Source: Tardiphaga sp051811025
Lineage (GTDB): Bacteria > Pseudomonadota > Alphaproteobacteria > Rhizobiales > Xanthobacteraceae
Length of the DNA stretch: 64,000 nt
NCBI RefSeq assembly: GCF_051811025.1
Contig: NZ_JBPWQE010000001.1
Location: forward strand, 1,798,001 to 1,862,000
Direction: 5' to 3'
Shown: positions 26,182 to 34,983 of the stretch, one piece after another
Layout of the letters: each line of letters begins with the position of its first letter
How positions within the stretch are numbered: the stretch's first letter is position 1
Program-made: the position numbers and the translations under genes
Notes under the pieces: generated by a model
What the model was told of the DNA's origin: nothing
The model's input: the letters and a program-made list of their open reading frames with translations, nothing else
Database searches by the model: none

Positions 26182-26685
26182 TCAGTTGGCGTTGCGACGT
26201 CGTTCGTTGAGTTCGAGGAAGGCGCAGCCGCGGGCAGCGATGACGCCGTCGGTGTCCTTGGCGCGGAGATCGCCGATCACATCTGCGATGCTCACCTTGG
26301 CCAGTTCGTCGCGATAGACGCGCTCGGCACGCAACATCGCGGCATTGATGCCGCAGGGCGCCGTGGGTTTGCCGGGCAGGGGATTGGGGCCGCGCTGGCG
26401 GATTTCGCTGCAGCGGAAGGCGGGCGCATCGCCCTCAACGGCAAGGACGACATCGAGCAGGGTGATCTGGTCCGGCGTCCGGGCAAGACGATAGCCGCCG
26501 GTCGGGCCGGGCTGTGCGACGAGCAGGCCGGCGCCCGAAAGCGCCTGAAGGTGTTTCAGGAGATAGCTGGTGGACACGCCATGGAACTCGGCGAGGGCGC
26601 CGGCGGACAACACGCCGTTCGATTGCAGGCCTGCGAGCATGGCCACACTGTGGATCGCCTGCTCAACCCCGTCGCTCATCTTCAT
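26182..26685 (-). CDS. Rrf2-family transcriptional regulator
   Basis: 167 aa. The N-terminal winged helix (VLSAGALAEFHGVSTSYLLKHLQALSGAGLL, shown in parts by its Rrf2 pattern) is followed by GGYRLAR and the dimerisation helix. Only cysteines FRC and APC lie in the usual sensing region, and one more near the C-terminus, so a classic three-Cys Fe-S site is not obvious. It starts with ATG 26685 (ATG 26679 possible), 23 bases from a perfect palindrome, and precedes the AhpD-like gene. Confidence 0.88.
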   Translation of the reverse strand: MKMSDGVEQAIHSVAMLAGLQSNGVLSAGALAEFHGVSTSYLLKHLQALSGAGLLVAQPGPTGGYRLARTPDQITLLDVVLAVEGDAPAFRCSEIRQRGPNPLPGKPTAPCGINAAMLRAERVYRDELAKVSIADVIGDLRAKDTDGVIAARGCAFLELNERRRNAN

Positions 26686-26707
26686 GGCTTCATTCCATCT
26701 CTATCGT

Positions 26708-26722
26708 GGATAATTGTTATCC
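26708..26722. promoter_or_regulatory. Operator palindrome of the Rrf2 regulator gene
   Basis: GGATAA-TTG-TTATCC is a perfect inverted repeat, extended with one mismatch to 26705-26725. It lies in the promoter position of the rrf2-ahpD-like unit, so autoregulation is likely. Confidence 0.7.
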
Positions 26723-26866
26723 GCGATTAAGGATGTCGTCAAGTGTCCGTGACTGAGGTGGTTCGCAGGTGGGCAGTGCAACAGAATCTAAATGCCGATG
26801 CCGGTATGACGCACCAAGGTACTGTGATCCGAAGCCGGGGGGCCGGGTCAGTTCAGGGAACTCGAC

Positions 26867-29416
26867 ATGGCATTGCGTGACTTGCTGGCGCCGCAGGCGC
26901 GGCGGACGACTTTCGTTGCAGCAGCCATTCTCGGAGCCGGCCTCGCCGCGACATTCGCCATTCGCGAATTTTCGGAACGTTTGATCGCGGCCGATATGCA
27001 GCGTCGCTTTGCTGCCGACGCCGTCGATATTTCCAGTGCGATCAGCGAACGGCTGCGCACCCACGCCGAAGTACTGGTCAGCATGCAGGGATTGTACGCC
27101 TCGATCGGCCGTGTCGATCGCGCCCAGTTCCGTCGCTACATCGATGTGCTCGATCTCGGCCGCCGCTATCCCGGATTCCAGGCCTTGCAGTCGCTGCGTC
27201 ATGTGACGCCGGACCATCTCGATGCCTTCGTTGCCGAAGTTCGTGCCGACAGGAGCATCGAGCATTCCGGACAGCCGGATTTCGCCGTGCGTCCGCCGGG
27301 GCCCCGATCGATCTACAACATCGTCGAATTCGTCGAGCCGATGCGTGGCAACGAAAGCGCGTTGGGCTTCGATGCCGGTGCCAATCCTGCGCAGCTGGAC
27401 TCGCTGCGGCGTTCCGCGGAGACTGGCCGGATTGTCGCGACGCCGCCGGTCAAGCTGGTGCAGGACACCTCGGGTGGCCTCGGTTTCATTATCCGCGCGC
27501 CGATCTACCGGGCCGGCGAGCCTACGCAGACCGTCTCGCAGCGAAACGCGGCGCTCCACGGTTTCGTTGCATCGGTCTATCGTACCAACGACCTGATGCG
27601 CGGCATCCTCGATCCGCGGACGCTGCAGCAGATGCATATCCAGGTGGTTGACCGCGGTTACGCCAAGCCGACGCAGGAAGGCGTCATGATTGGCGAGCCG
27701 GAAGATACGACCGTCACTCCGACTCTCATGTACGACAGTCTGGAGCCCAATCTCGGTCTCGTCACGCAGATGGTGATGTCGGCAGGGATCTCGGCAGATC
27801 GTTCACTGGTTGTCGGCGAGCGCGTCTGGCGCGTGCTGTTCACCGCCAATCCCGGCTCGATCTACGAGGTCAGCCATACAGTGCCGAACGTCGTCCTCGC
27901 CAGCGGCAGCGCCATCAGCCTCCTGATGATGCTGCTCGCCGTGATCACGATGAGGTCGCGCCGGTTGTCCGGCAATCTCAGCACGCTCGATGCCGAACAG
28001 CGCGCGCTGGTCGACAATCCGCTGGCAGGCATCCTGTTTACGGCCGGCCATCGCATCCTGCGCGGCAATCGTCGGATCGCCGAGCTCTGCGGTCGCAGCT
28101 CCGATACGCTTCCCGGCAACACGATCGACGACCTCGTTGCGACGAAGGTGGACGGGGAGGCGTTTGATGCGGCGTTGAATCGCATTCGTGACAGCGCCAT
28201 GGCGACTGAAGTCGAATTGCATCTGCGCCGCAGCGACGGCTCCACGCTGCTGGTCGATGCCTATGGCAAGCCGCTGGCTACCGGCGATATCCTCTGGGTG
28301 ATCCAGGACAAGACAGATGCACTCGCTGTCGAGGCGGAGCGGCGCGCGCATGCGCACGCTATGGAGGAGGCCAACGAACGGCTGACGACCTCGCTGCAAC
28401 TGGCGGAAATTCGCGGCAAGGAAATCGTCCTGCTCACGGAACTCTCGGGCGTGCTGCAGTCGTGTCAGTCGCGCGAAGAGATTTTCGCGGCGGTTCAGAC
28501 CTATGCAGGCTACCTGTTCACGGAGGAGGCGGGCGCGCTGTACTATCTGAATAACGCACGCAACGCCGTTCAGCGCGGCGCCCATTGGGGCGCGCTACAG
28601 GCCGATGCGGTGTCGTTTTCGGTCAATGACTGCTGGGCGCTGCGTCGTGGCACGACATTCCCGATTTCTGAGGCGAGTCAGGGACTGGTCTGCAATCATG
28701 CCGGCCCGTGCGGTGTCTCCGGTACGGGGTTCATTTGTCAGCCGCTGATCGCGCAGAACAACCTGCTTGGTCTGCTGTACCGCGAGCATACGTCAGCGTT
28801 CGGTGAGGGGGCAGATCAGTTGGCGACGATGCTGGCCGAACAGGTGTCGCTGGCGATGGCGAATCTCGAACTCCGCGAGTTGCTGCGTCAACAGGCGGTG
28901 CGCGATCCGCTGACGGATCTCCATAACCGCCGCTACCTCGAAGATGCCCTGGTGCGCGAGACCGCGCGCAGCCACCAGGACGGCAAGCCGCTGGCGCTTG
29001 CGATGCTCGACATCGATCACTTCAAGGGCATCAATGACAGCCACGGTCACGAGGCCGGTGACGCCGTGCTGCGTGGCCTCGGCAGGATATTGCGCGAGAC
29101 GACACGCGCGTCGGATATCATCGGCCGTTTCGGCGGCGAGGAGTTCCTGATGCTGATGCCGGGCGTGACGGTCGAGGTTGCAGCGCAGCGGGCGCAGCAG
29201 GTGCTCGATGCCGTGCATCGCATGCAGGTGACGCTGCCATCGGCCGTGCTCGATGGCGTCACACTGTCGATCGGTCTGGCGGTGATGCCGGTGCACGTCG
29301 CCAAGGGCGACGACCTGCTCGCGGCCGCCGACGCCGCGCTTTACGAGGCTAAACGCGAGGGCCGCAACCGCGTCGTGGTCAGCCATCGCCGTGCGAAGGC
29401 CGATACTGCGGCCTGA
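26867..29416 (+). CDS. CHASE-PAS-GAF diguanylate cyclase
   Basis: 849 aa. TM1 is about 16-33; a periplasmic CHASE domain follows (GFQALQSLRHVTP, PFV-type blocks), then TM2 at about 342-362, a PAS-like region (about 385-490), a GAF-like region (about 530-675) and a GGDEF domain from DPLTDLHNRR (near 680). The active site reads GGEEF (near 755), and RASD five residues before it is an inhibitory I-site, so it should make cyclic di-GMP with product feedback. No EAL domain is present. Confidence 0.9.
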   Translation: MALRDLLAPQARRTTFVAAAILGAGLAATFAIREFSERLIAADMQRRFAADAVDISSAISERLRTHAEVLVSMQGLYASIGRVDRAQFRRYIDVLDLGRRYPGFQALQSLRHVTPDHLDAFVAEVRADRSIEHSGQPDFAVRPPGPRSIYNIVEFVEPMRGNESALGFDAGANPAQLDSLRRSAETGRIVATPPVKLVQDTSGGLGFIIRAPIYRAGEPTQTVSQRNAALHGFVASVYRTNDLMRGILDPRTLQQMHIQVVDRGYAKPTQEGVMIGEPEDTTVTPTLMYDSLEPNLGLVTQMVMSAGISADRSLVVGERVWRVLFTANPGSIYEVSHTVPNVVLASGSAISLLMMLLAVITMRSRRLSGNLSTLDAEQRALVDNPLAGILFTAGHRILRGNRRIAELCGRSSDTLPGNTIDDLVATKVDGEAFDAALNRIRDSAMATEVELHLRRSDGSTLLVDAYGKPLATGDILWVIQDKTDALAVEAERRAHAHAMEEANERLTTSLQLAEIRGKEIVLLTELSGVLQSCQSREEIFAAVQTYAGYLFTEEAGALYYLNNARNAVQRGAHWGALQADAVSFSVNDCWALRRGTTFPISEASQGLVCNHAGPCGVSGTGFICQPLIAQNNLLGLLYREHTSAFGEGADQLATMLAEQVSLAMANLELRELLRQQAVRDPLTDLHNRRYLEDALVRETARSHQDGKPLALAMLDIDHFKGINDSHGHEAGDAVLRGLGRILRETTRASDIIGRFGGEEFLMLMPGVTVEVAAQRAQQVLDAVHRMQVTLPSAVLDGVTLSIGLAVMPVHVAKGDDLLAAADAALYEAKREGRNRVVVSHRRAKADTAA

Positions 29417-29579
29417 GCTCGTGGGCAATTACAGGAAGGGTGGAGCCTAGCCGTACTGCGCCGAAGCGACACCCCTCGCACATCGTGACAACGAGCCATG
29501 AGTTTCGCGAAGATGCTCTTCGATCCTACGGCTCCTGAACGTCTAGGTATCCTTTGTCGGTTTGAGGCAGCTCGATCGG

Positions 29580-30107
29580 TCAATCCAACGCATTGCGAAG
29601 CCGAATGCTGCTGACGTGGAGCGAGGTGTCCCATAGGGGCGCCAGCGTCTTCAGAGACGGCAGGACGCGCAGCTCGACGCCGGCATTCTCCAGTGCCTTT
29701 TCGATGTTGTCGATCCGCTCGACATTGAGCGGCATGGATGGTGCGCGCGACACCCACGCGCCTGCATCTCCGAGATCCTCGAACCCGTCAGGCGAAAGTT
29801 CGTAGCGATAGATCGTCGTCTGAGAAAGCTTGTCCAGCCAGCCGAACTCGATATGCGCGACCATGCGGCAGGAGGTCATCTTCTTGTAGGCGGTGAGGTA
29901 TTCCGGCGTTGTCGTCGCTGTCGGCCAGACAAAAACGCGCGGGCAGTCGCGCGGGAATAGATACATCGGCGCATGCCAGTCGTCGATCGCCCAGACCAGT
30001 GGTCCGTTGAGCCACTCCTGTCCATGGAGACGAGGTGAAGCAATCTTCGCCGGCCGCGGCATGAAGACTTCGATGTTGTTCTCTTCGCTGAAATGAAACA
30101 GGCGCAT
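29580..30107 (-). CDS. DUF6886-like protein
   Basis: 175 aa starting MRLFHFSEENNIEVFMPRP, which resembles the opening of small proteins with predicted ADP-ribose-type fold annotated DUF6886. WAIDDWHAPMYLFPRDCPR and a conserved FGWLDKLS follow. No catalytic residue is assigned. ATG 30107 is used; an upstream in-frame start at 30152 would add 15 residues. It converges with the diguanylate cyclase. Confidence 0.6.
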   Translation of the reverse strand: MRLFHFSEENNIEVFMPRPAKIASPRLHGQEWLNGPLVWAIDDWHAPMYLFPRDCPRVFVWPTATTTPEYLTAYKKMTSCRMVAHIEFGWLDKLSQTTIYRYELSPDGFEDLGDAGAWVSRAPSMPLNVERIDNIEKALENAGVELRVLPSLKTLAPLWDTSLHVSSIRLRNALD

Positions 30108-30274
30108 GGCGCACTCATGGGCATCCGCGCACTGCGCGTCAATGACCGTCATGCGTGTTCTGGCCGTTCACGAAGCTGTGCATGATGAACTTGCGGATCG
30201 TCATGTCGGATTGGTCCGTCCCGGAACGTCTTTCAGACGGAGCACGTTGAAATTCACCAAGGGAGGATCATGTC

Positions 30275-30976
30275 ATGACTGGTTCCAGCCTGACGCCTGC
30301 GGCCGAACTCGTGAAGAAGGCCAGTTTTCGCTACCCCAATGAGAGCCGTGAATACCGCGACGCACGCAATGCGTTGCTTGTCGAGGAGATCGAATTGCGG
30401 CGTCAGATCGAGCGCGTCGCGGAACTACGTCGCGCGCTGCCAGATGGCGGCGAGGTGACCAAGGACTACGACTTCATCGGCGAGAAGGGCCCCGTGAATT
30501 TCGCGGGCCTGTTCGGCGACAAGCAGACGCTCGTCGTCTACTCCTACATGTATGGGCCGCAGCGCGAGAAACCGTGCCCGATGTGCACATCGCTACTGTC
30601 GGCCTGGGACGGCGAGGTGCCTGACATTACTCAGCGCGTGGCGCTGGCCGTTGTGGCACGCTCGCCGATCGAGCGGCTGGTCGCCTTCAAAAAGCAGCGT
30701 GGCTGGCATTACGTGCCGCTGTTTTCGGACACCTCCGGCGCGTTCAGCCGTGACTATCACGGGCTGACCAAGGACGGCGGCGACGACGCGGCCTTCAACG
30801 TCTTCACCCGCCGCAGCGGCAAGATTCGCCATTTCTGGAGCGGCGAGATGGATGGGTCCACGGCCGATCCCGGCCAAGACCCGCGCGGGGCGCCGGATCT
30901 GATGCCGCTCTGGACGATTCTGGACGTCACGCCGGAGGGGCGGGGCACCGACTGGTATCCGAAGCTGAACTACTAA
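30275..30976 (+). CDS. DUF899 family thioredoxin-like protein
   Basis: 233 aa. The pattern FRYPNESREYRDARNALL at the start, VYSYMYGPQ and the CPMCTSLLSAWDG motif (CxxC at about 102-105) are typical of DUF899, a predicted thioredoxin-fold family. The end DVTPEGRGTDWYPKLNY is also conserved. A redox role is likely, but no substrate is known. A GGAGG ribosome-binding site precedes ATG 30275. Confidence 0.88.
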   Translation: MTGSSLTPAAELVKKASFRYPNESREYRDARNALLVEEIELRRQIERVAELRRALPDGGEVTKDYDFIGEKGPVNFAGLFGDKQTLVVYSYMYGPQREKPCPMCTSLLSAWDGEVPDITQRVALAVVARSPIERLVAFKKQRGWHYVPLFSDTSGAFSRDYHGLTKDGGDDAAFNVFTRRSGKIRHFWSGEMDGSTADPGQDPRGAPDLMPLWTILDVTPEGRGTDWYPKLNY

Positions 30977-31391
30977 GGCCGTGATCATTTGGCGGCTTAG
31001 GCGGCACAAATTGATCGTCATAGTTACCTGAATACCGCAAAACCGACGTGGTTCCCGGCGCAACAGCCCCACGCTAGGCCAATGGCCTAATCACAGCGCG
31101 CCAATAGTTCGGGCCGGGCGTGACCCAAAACCCCAGCGCGCCTGAGACCGGCCTGCGAGAGCCCGCAAAGCTCTCGCAGGTTCCCCGAATTCGTCCTGTC
31201 GGTTACTCAAAAAGGCCATGATTGGCAGGCCTTTAGGTAGGTATCGGTGGGGGACCTCCAATTAATTCGCATTTAACTAAAACTCGCCTTAATGGCGTTT
31301 CGCATTCCTGCGCGGTGCTTTTCGAGACCTGTGTGTCTCGTCAGGCACAACGGGCAGGGAGCTTAGTAAACGTGTGTTGGACGTCAGGCGT
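30977..31391. other. Long leader region before the L,D-transpeptidase gene, with two hairpins
   Basis: About 415 bases without a supported gene. CCTGCGAGAGC (31152-31162) pairs perfectly with GCTCTCGCAGG (31170-31180), and AAAGGCC (31211-31217) pairs with GGCCTTT (31228-31234). An AT-rich stretch at 31258-31290 looks like a promoter region. The first hairpin has no T-run, so it may act as a leader structure or weak terminator of the DUF899 gene. Confidence 0.5.
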
Positions 31392-32588
31392 ATGAGCAGC
31401 AGTAAACGTGCGTTGAACCATTCTGCCCCCTCACGCCCAGGCCCGCACCAGGTGTCGAAATCCAGTTCACGCATGTTCGTGACCGGCGCAGCTCTTGCTG
31501 CCGTCGCATTGACCGGTGGATGGACGCTCGCCGGCAAGCTTTTCCAGAACGGCGTGGAGCCTGCGATGGTCTCCGCCAATCTTGGTAATGATGCAGGCGT
31601 TGGCCAGTCGTCCTTCGCCGAGCGCTTCGACAGCCGCTTCTCACGCACCGAACACCGCACGTCCTTCTCCGAGCGTTTCGAGCCGGCCGTCAATGCGCCG
31701 CTCGCGGCCGCACAGCCCGAGCCGAAGCGTCAGGTCGCCTGGTTCGACCCGACCTATTCGATGGGCGCCGCGCCCGAGCGCTTCGTCAAGCGCACCCCGG
31801 CTTCTGAAGCCGTGATCCCTGCACCGGCTGCGAAGCCGCAGGAGGTCGCGCTGATGCAGCCGGCGCCGACAGTGCGCCAGCTCGTCGACAGCATTCCGAT
31901 GCCGGCCGCAAGGCCTTCCGACGCCCGTACGACGTCCGCACCGCAGCAGGCGACACAAGCGCCGTCGCAGCCGGTCGCACAGGCCAGCGCCGCCAGGGGC
32001 GGTGCCTACGGCCATGACTCGCTGGTGCAGAAGGCCCGGCTGGCGCTGGCCGCGCAGCCCAAGTCCGGCAATTTCAACGTCTTTGAAAAACTGTTCGGGG
32101 GCAGCGCTCCGCAGTCTGGCCCCGTGCTCGCTTATGCCGGCTCCGATGGCGGCGTGCTGACCAACGGCACCGATGCGGCCGCCAGCAACGAGCCGACCCT
32201 GAGCGATCGCACCACCGCGGTCTACGACATCTCCGCGCGTAAAGTGTACATGCCCGACGGCACCAAGCTGGAAGCGCATTCCGGCCTCGGCAACCGTCTC
32301 GACAATCCTGCTTACGCCCATGAGAAGATGCGTGGCGTGACCCCGCCGCACATCTATGATCTGAAGCCGCGCGAGGCTCTGTTCCATGGCGTTGCCGCGC
32401 TGCGCCTGACGCCGGTCGGCGGCGAGGGCGCGATCCACGGCCGCACGGGTCTACTCGCGCATACCTACATGCTCGGCCCCAATGGCGATTCCAACGGCTG
32501 CGTCTCGTTCCGGGACTACAACAAGTTCCTGCAGGCCTATCGCAACGGCGAAGTGAAGCGCCTCATCGTGGTCGCGAAGCTCGACTGA
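31392..32588 (+). CDS. DUF2778-type L,D-transpeptidase-like protein
   Basis: 398 aa. One transmembrane helix (FVTGAALAAVALTGGW) anchors it; a long, low-complexity Ala/Pro/Gln linker (to about residue 215) spans the periplasm. The C-terminal domain carries the transpeptidase-like block, GEGAIHGRTGLLAHT and then SNGCVSF with the catalytic cysteine near 369. It is predicted to cross-link or edit peptidoglycan. ATG 31392 is used; GTG 31374 is an alternative. Confidence 0.85.
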   Translation: MSSSKRALNHSAPSRPGPHQVSKSSSRMFVTGAALAAVALTGGWTLAGKLFQNGVEPAMVSANLGNDAGVGQSSFAERFDSRFSRTEHRTSFSERFEPAVNAPLAAAQPEPKRQVAWFDPTYSMGAAPERFVKRTPASEAVIPAPAAKPQEVALMQPAPTVRQLVDSIPMPAARPSDARTTSAPQQATQAPSQPVAQASAARGGAYGHDSLVQKARLALAAQPKSGNFNVFEKLFGGSAPQSGPVLAYAGSDGGVLTNGTDAAASNEPTLSDRTTAVYDISARKVYMPDGTKLEAHSGLGNRLDNPAYAHEKMRGVTPPHIYDLKPREALFHGVAALRLTPVGGEGAIHGRTGLLAHTYMLGPNGDSNGCVSFRDYNKFLQAYRNGEVKRLIVVAKLD

Positions 32589-32631
32589 TCGATATGACTG
32601 ACGTGTCGCCCATGAAGGCGGTGCATGTTCA

Positions 32632-33546
32632 CTATGAGCCGACCTTCGGATCGATCTTTCGTGCACTCGCGACATCCGCAGCGCCACCCGTGTTGTCGCC
32701 CATTTCAAGCCGTGTCATGCCGCGCAGATACAGCGCCTTTGCGTATTTCGGATTGATGCGCAGCGCCGCATTGAAATCGGCCATGGCGCGATCGTTGTCG
32801 CCCTTGTCGGACCACACACCGCCCCGGTTGGTCAGTGCCGCCACATAGGTCGGTGCGATGCGGATCGCCTCGCTGTAGTCGGCGATGGCACGATCGTTGT
32901 CCCCCTTCAGGCTGAAGGCGAAGCCGCGGTTGAAGACCGGGCAGGGATCGTTTGGATTGATCCGGATCGCTTCGCTGAAATCGGCGATGGCGCGCGCATG
33001 ATCGCCCTTCACCAGCCAGGCGCCGCCGCGATTGCTATAGGCGCCGCCTTCCTGCGGATTGAGACGGATCGCCATGTCGTAGTCGGCAATGGCGCGGTCG
33101 TTGTCGTCCTTGGCGTACCAGGCGACACCGCGATTGACATAGGCATCGGTGTTGTTGGGATCGAGATTCAGCGTCACGTTGAAGTCGCTGATGGCGCGGT
33201 CGTTATCGCCGCGGGCGAGCCAGAGATTGCCGCGCATGAAATAGGCACGGGCATAATCCGGGTTCAGGCGAATGGCTTCATCGAAAGCGGCCATGGCAGG
33301 GCCGCTCTCATGCCGCTCATTATACTCGAAGGCACGGTTGAAATGCAGCTCAGCAAGCTGGCGGCCGCGGTAGTTGCCTGACGCGATGGCGCGGTCGCAG
33401 GCCGCGATTGCGAGGACGCCGGAGGCATCGGTACATTGCTGTGCATCGTCGGCAACAGCCCGCGTCATCGGCAGTGCCGCGCTAGCAAGCAAAGCAGCGA
33501 ACAGGACGCGGATAGCGCAACGGTTCAGGCTTGGAAAGTGACGCAT
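32632..33546 (-). CDS. Exported TPR-repeat protein
   Basis: 304 aa with a signal peptide (CAIRVLFAALLASAALPMTRAVA) and about seven tetratricopeptide repeats, each with the pattern RGxxWxxKGDNDRAIADF. The last repeats read NRGGVWSDKGDNDRAMADF and YLRGMTRLEMGDN. Such proteins scaffold protein contacts in the periplasm. ATG 33546 fits the signal peptide. It converges with the transpeptidase gene. Confidence 0.88.
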   Translation of the reverse strand: MRHFPSLNRCAIRVLFAALLASAALPMTRAVADDAQQCTDASGVLAIAACDRAIASGNYRGRQLAELHFNRAFEYNERHESGPAMAAFDEAIRLNPDYARAYFMRGNLWLARGDNDRAISDFNVTLNLDPNNTDAYVNRGVAWYAKDDNDRAIADYDMAIRLNPQEGGAYSNRGGAWLVKGDHARAIADFSEAIRINPNDPCPVFNRGFAFSLKGDNDRAIADYSEAIRIAPTYVAALTNRGGVWSDKGDNDRAMADFNAALRINPKYAKALYLRGMTRLEMGDNTGGAADVASARKIDPKVGS

Positions 33547-33615
33547 AACTCTACCTCTCGCGTGTGACAGGCGTTGGTCACACCGCGAGGAGGAAGGGTT
33601 CAATGGTGGGAGAGG

Positions 33616-33891
33616 CTACCGGAAATCGATGCTGCGCAGCACGATACCGGGCGGCTTGCCCTCAAATTCGGCGTTCGCGAATTTGCGCGCTGCGCAGGCC
33701 TCGATGCGATCACGCAGCCGGACGAATTGCTCCTCGCGTTGTTCGGGCTTGGTGCGTTTCGCCTTTTCAAGCTCGTCCATCGCACTGGTGCTGATCGCGC
33801 AGGTGACTTCGGTCTGTTCATTCATCATCGAGAACAGGACGACCATACGATTATATTCGAAGCTTTGGAAAACACCGTGTGTAAGCGCCAT
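33616..33891 (-). CDS. DUF1488 family protein
   Basis: 91 aa. The features FEYNRMVVLFSM, EVTCAISTSAMDEL and a charged helix ending with FEGKPPGIVLRSID are typical of the DUF1488 family, whose role is unknown. ATG 33891 has a GGGAAG ribosome-binding site about 8 bases upstream. It follows the 59-aa gene by 15 bases, and probably belongs to one transcript with it. Confidence 0.8.
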   Translation of the reverse strand: MALTHGVFQSFEYNRMVVLFSMMNEQTEVTCAISTSAMDELEKAKRTKPEQREEQFVRLRDRIEACAARKFANAEFEGKPPGIVLRSIDFR

Positions 33892-33906
33892 CACCGTCTT
33901 CCCGCG

Positions 33907-34086
33907 TTAGGCCTTGCGCTTCGGCACGACAGGGTTGAGTTCAGCGATCTTGCGCAAGCATTCGGCCTCGGTGGGATGTGGGCCCGTAACAAAGGTTCCG
34001 CTGATCTTGGTGCTGTACCAGCCGGACTCGACGCCGAGGCGGAGAGATTCTGCTACTTGAACGTGACGGTGCAAGAGGTTCTGCAT
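33907..34086 (-). CDS. Small hypothetical protein, 59 aa
   Basis: From ATG 34086 to TAA at 33907. The product begins MQNLLHRHVQVAESLRLGVE and contains GWYSTKISGTFVTGPHPTEA, ending with basic PKRKA. It looks like a small folded soluble protein of unknown role. Codon composition and the 15-base spacing to DUF1488 on the same strand support it. No clear ribosome-binding site is visible. Confidence 0.6.
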   Translation of the reverse strand: MQNLLHRHVQVAESLRLGVESGWYSTKISGTFVTGPHPTEAECLRKIAELNPVVPKRKA

Positions 34087-34148
34087 GAGGATGCTTTCGG
34101 TTGAGCGCTGGCTGCTGCGGGATCGCTGCGACCTACGTAATGATGGGA

Positions 34149-34445
34149 TCAGTCGTTGGCGGCAAGCCGCGTAAAATCGTCCAGAACGATGGCGATCAGA
34201 TCGCGGTGCTGGGTATCCTGTGCGCTGAGCGATGCGCCGTAGAGATTGAGGACGTAGCGCGCCTTCGCTGCAGCCTCAGGCCATGTGGTGGCCGGCGTGG
34301 TCAGTAACTGCTCTTCGAGTGCCAGCTGCCGCTCACGCAGTGCTGCGGCATTGGATTCGACTTCGGCAAGACTGCGCCGGATATCGGTGGCCTTCTGTGC
34401 CGCCATGCCGCGGCGGCTATCCAGCTCGACGGGAGTGTCGGTCAT
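34149..34445 (-). CDS. Hypothetical coiled-coil protein, 98 aa
   Basis: A central helix with heptad character (LAEVESNAAALRERQLALEEQLL, in parts) suggests a coiled coil; the C-terminal half reads LNLYGASLSAQDTQHRDLI. No domain is recognised. Its ATG overlaps the stop of the gene upstream (ATGA at 34442-34445), so they are translationally coupled. Confidence 0.65.
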   Translation of the reverse strand: MTDTPVELDSRRGMAAQKATDIRRSLAEVESNAAALRERQLALEEQLLTTPATTWPEAAAKARYVLNLYGASLSAQDTQHRDLIAIVLDDFTRLAAND

Positions 34446-34705
34446 GGTGCGCTCGCATCGATGCGCTGCGCATCTGCCAGCTCAAGCGACCCAATGGAGA
34501 TCATCTCCATGGAACTTGTATGGGGTGGTGCACCGGGCACCATAATCATGGTCGCCGTACGCCGATAGCTGGCGAAGGACAGTCCCTCGATCATCTCCTC
34601 ATCGGTGATGACATCATACGACCCTGCCGGGATCAAACGACCAATGCCCTTCAACTGGAAAGGATGTTTGAAAGTAACGGTCTCACGGCGCGATCTCGTC
34701 GTCAC
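34442..34705 (-). CDS. Hypothetical protein, 87 aa
   Basis: GTG 34705 starts MTTRSRRETVTFKHPFQLKG. The sequence RLIPAGSYDVITDEEMIEGL looks like a small beta-rich domain; no family is recognised. It is the first gene of a minus-strand set of four small genes (34705 to 33616). No clear ribosome-binding site is visible for the GTG. Confidence 0.6.
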   Translation of the reverse strand: MTTRSRRETVTFKHPFQLKGIGRLIPAGSYDVITDEEMIEGLSFASYRRTATMIMVPGAPPHTSSMEMISIGSLELADAQRIDASAP

Positions 34706-34983
34706 GCGCGCATGTCGCTGCTGAGATCCGGCATGTGTTCAGCGTGCGCCTATTCACAGACATTAGCCATCGATTTCTTTGAGCGATCCGGTGTTTCGTC
34801 GAATTTCGCTATGATTGTCTTGTTATTGGACGTTTTGTCGCCATTTCGAGGATGTATCTCACATCGATGACATTCTGGCCGACGCTTGCGCTGAGTTTTT
34901 CTCGCAAGATCGTCGCGCAATGTGCAACGCTTGCGATGTCTCGCTTTTGAAATCAACGATTTTGCCGGGATGAGGTGTTTTGC

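Noticed and set aside
31152..31180. Rho-independent terminator of the DUF899 gene
   Set aside because: Perfect stem but it is 175 bases after the stop and followed by TTCCCC, not a T-run.
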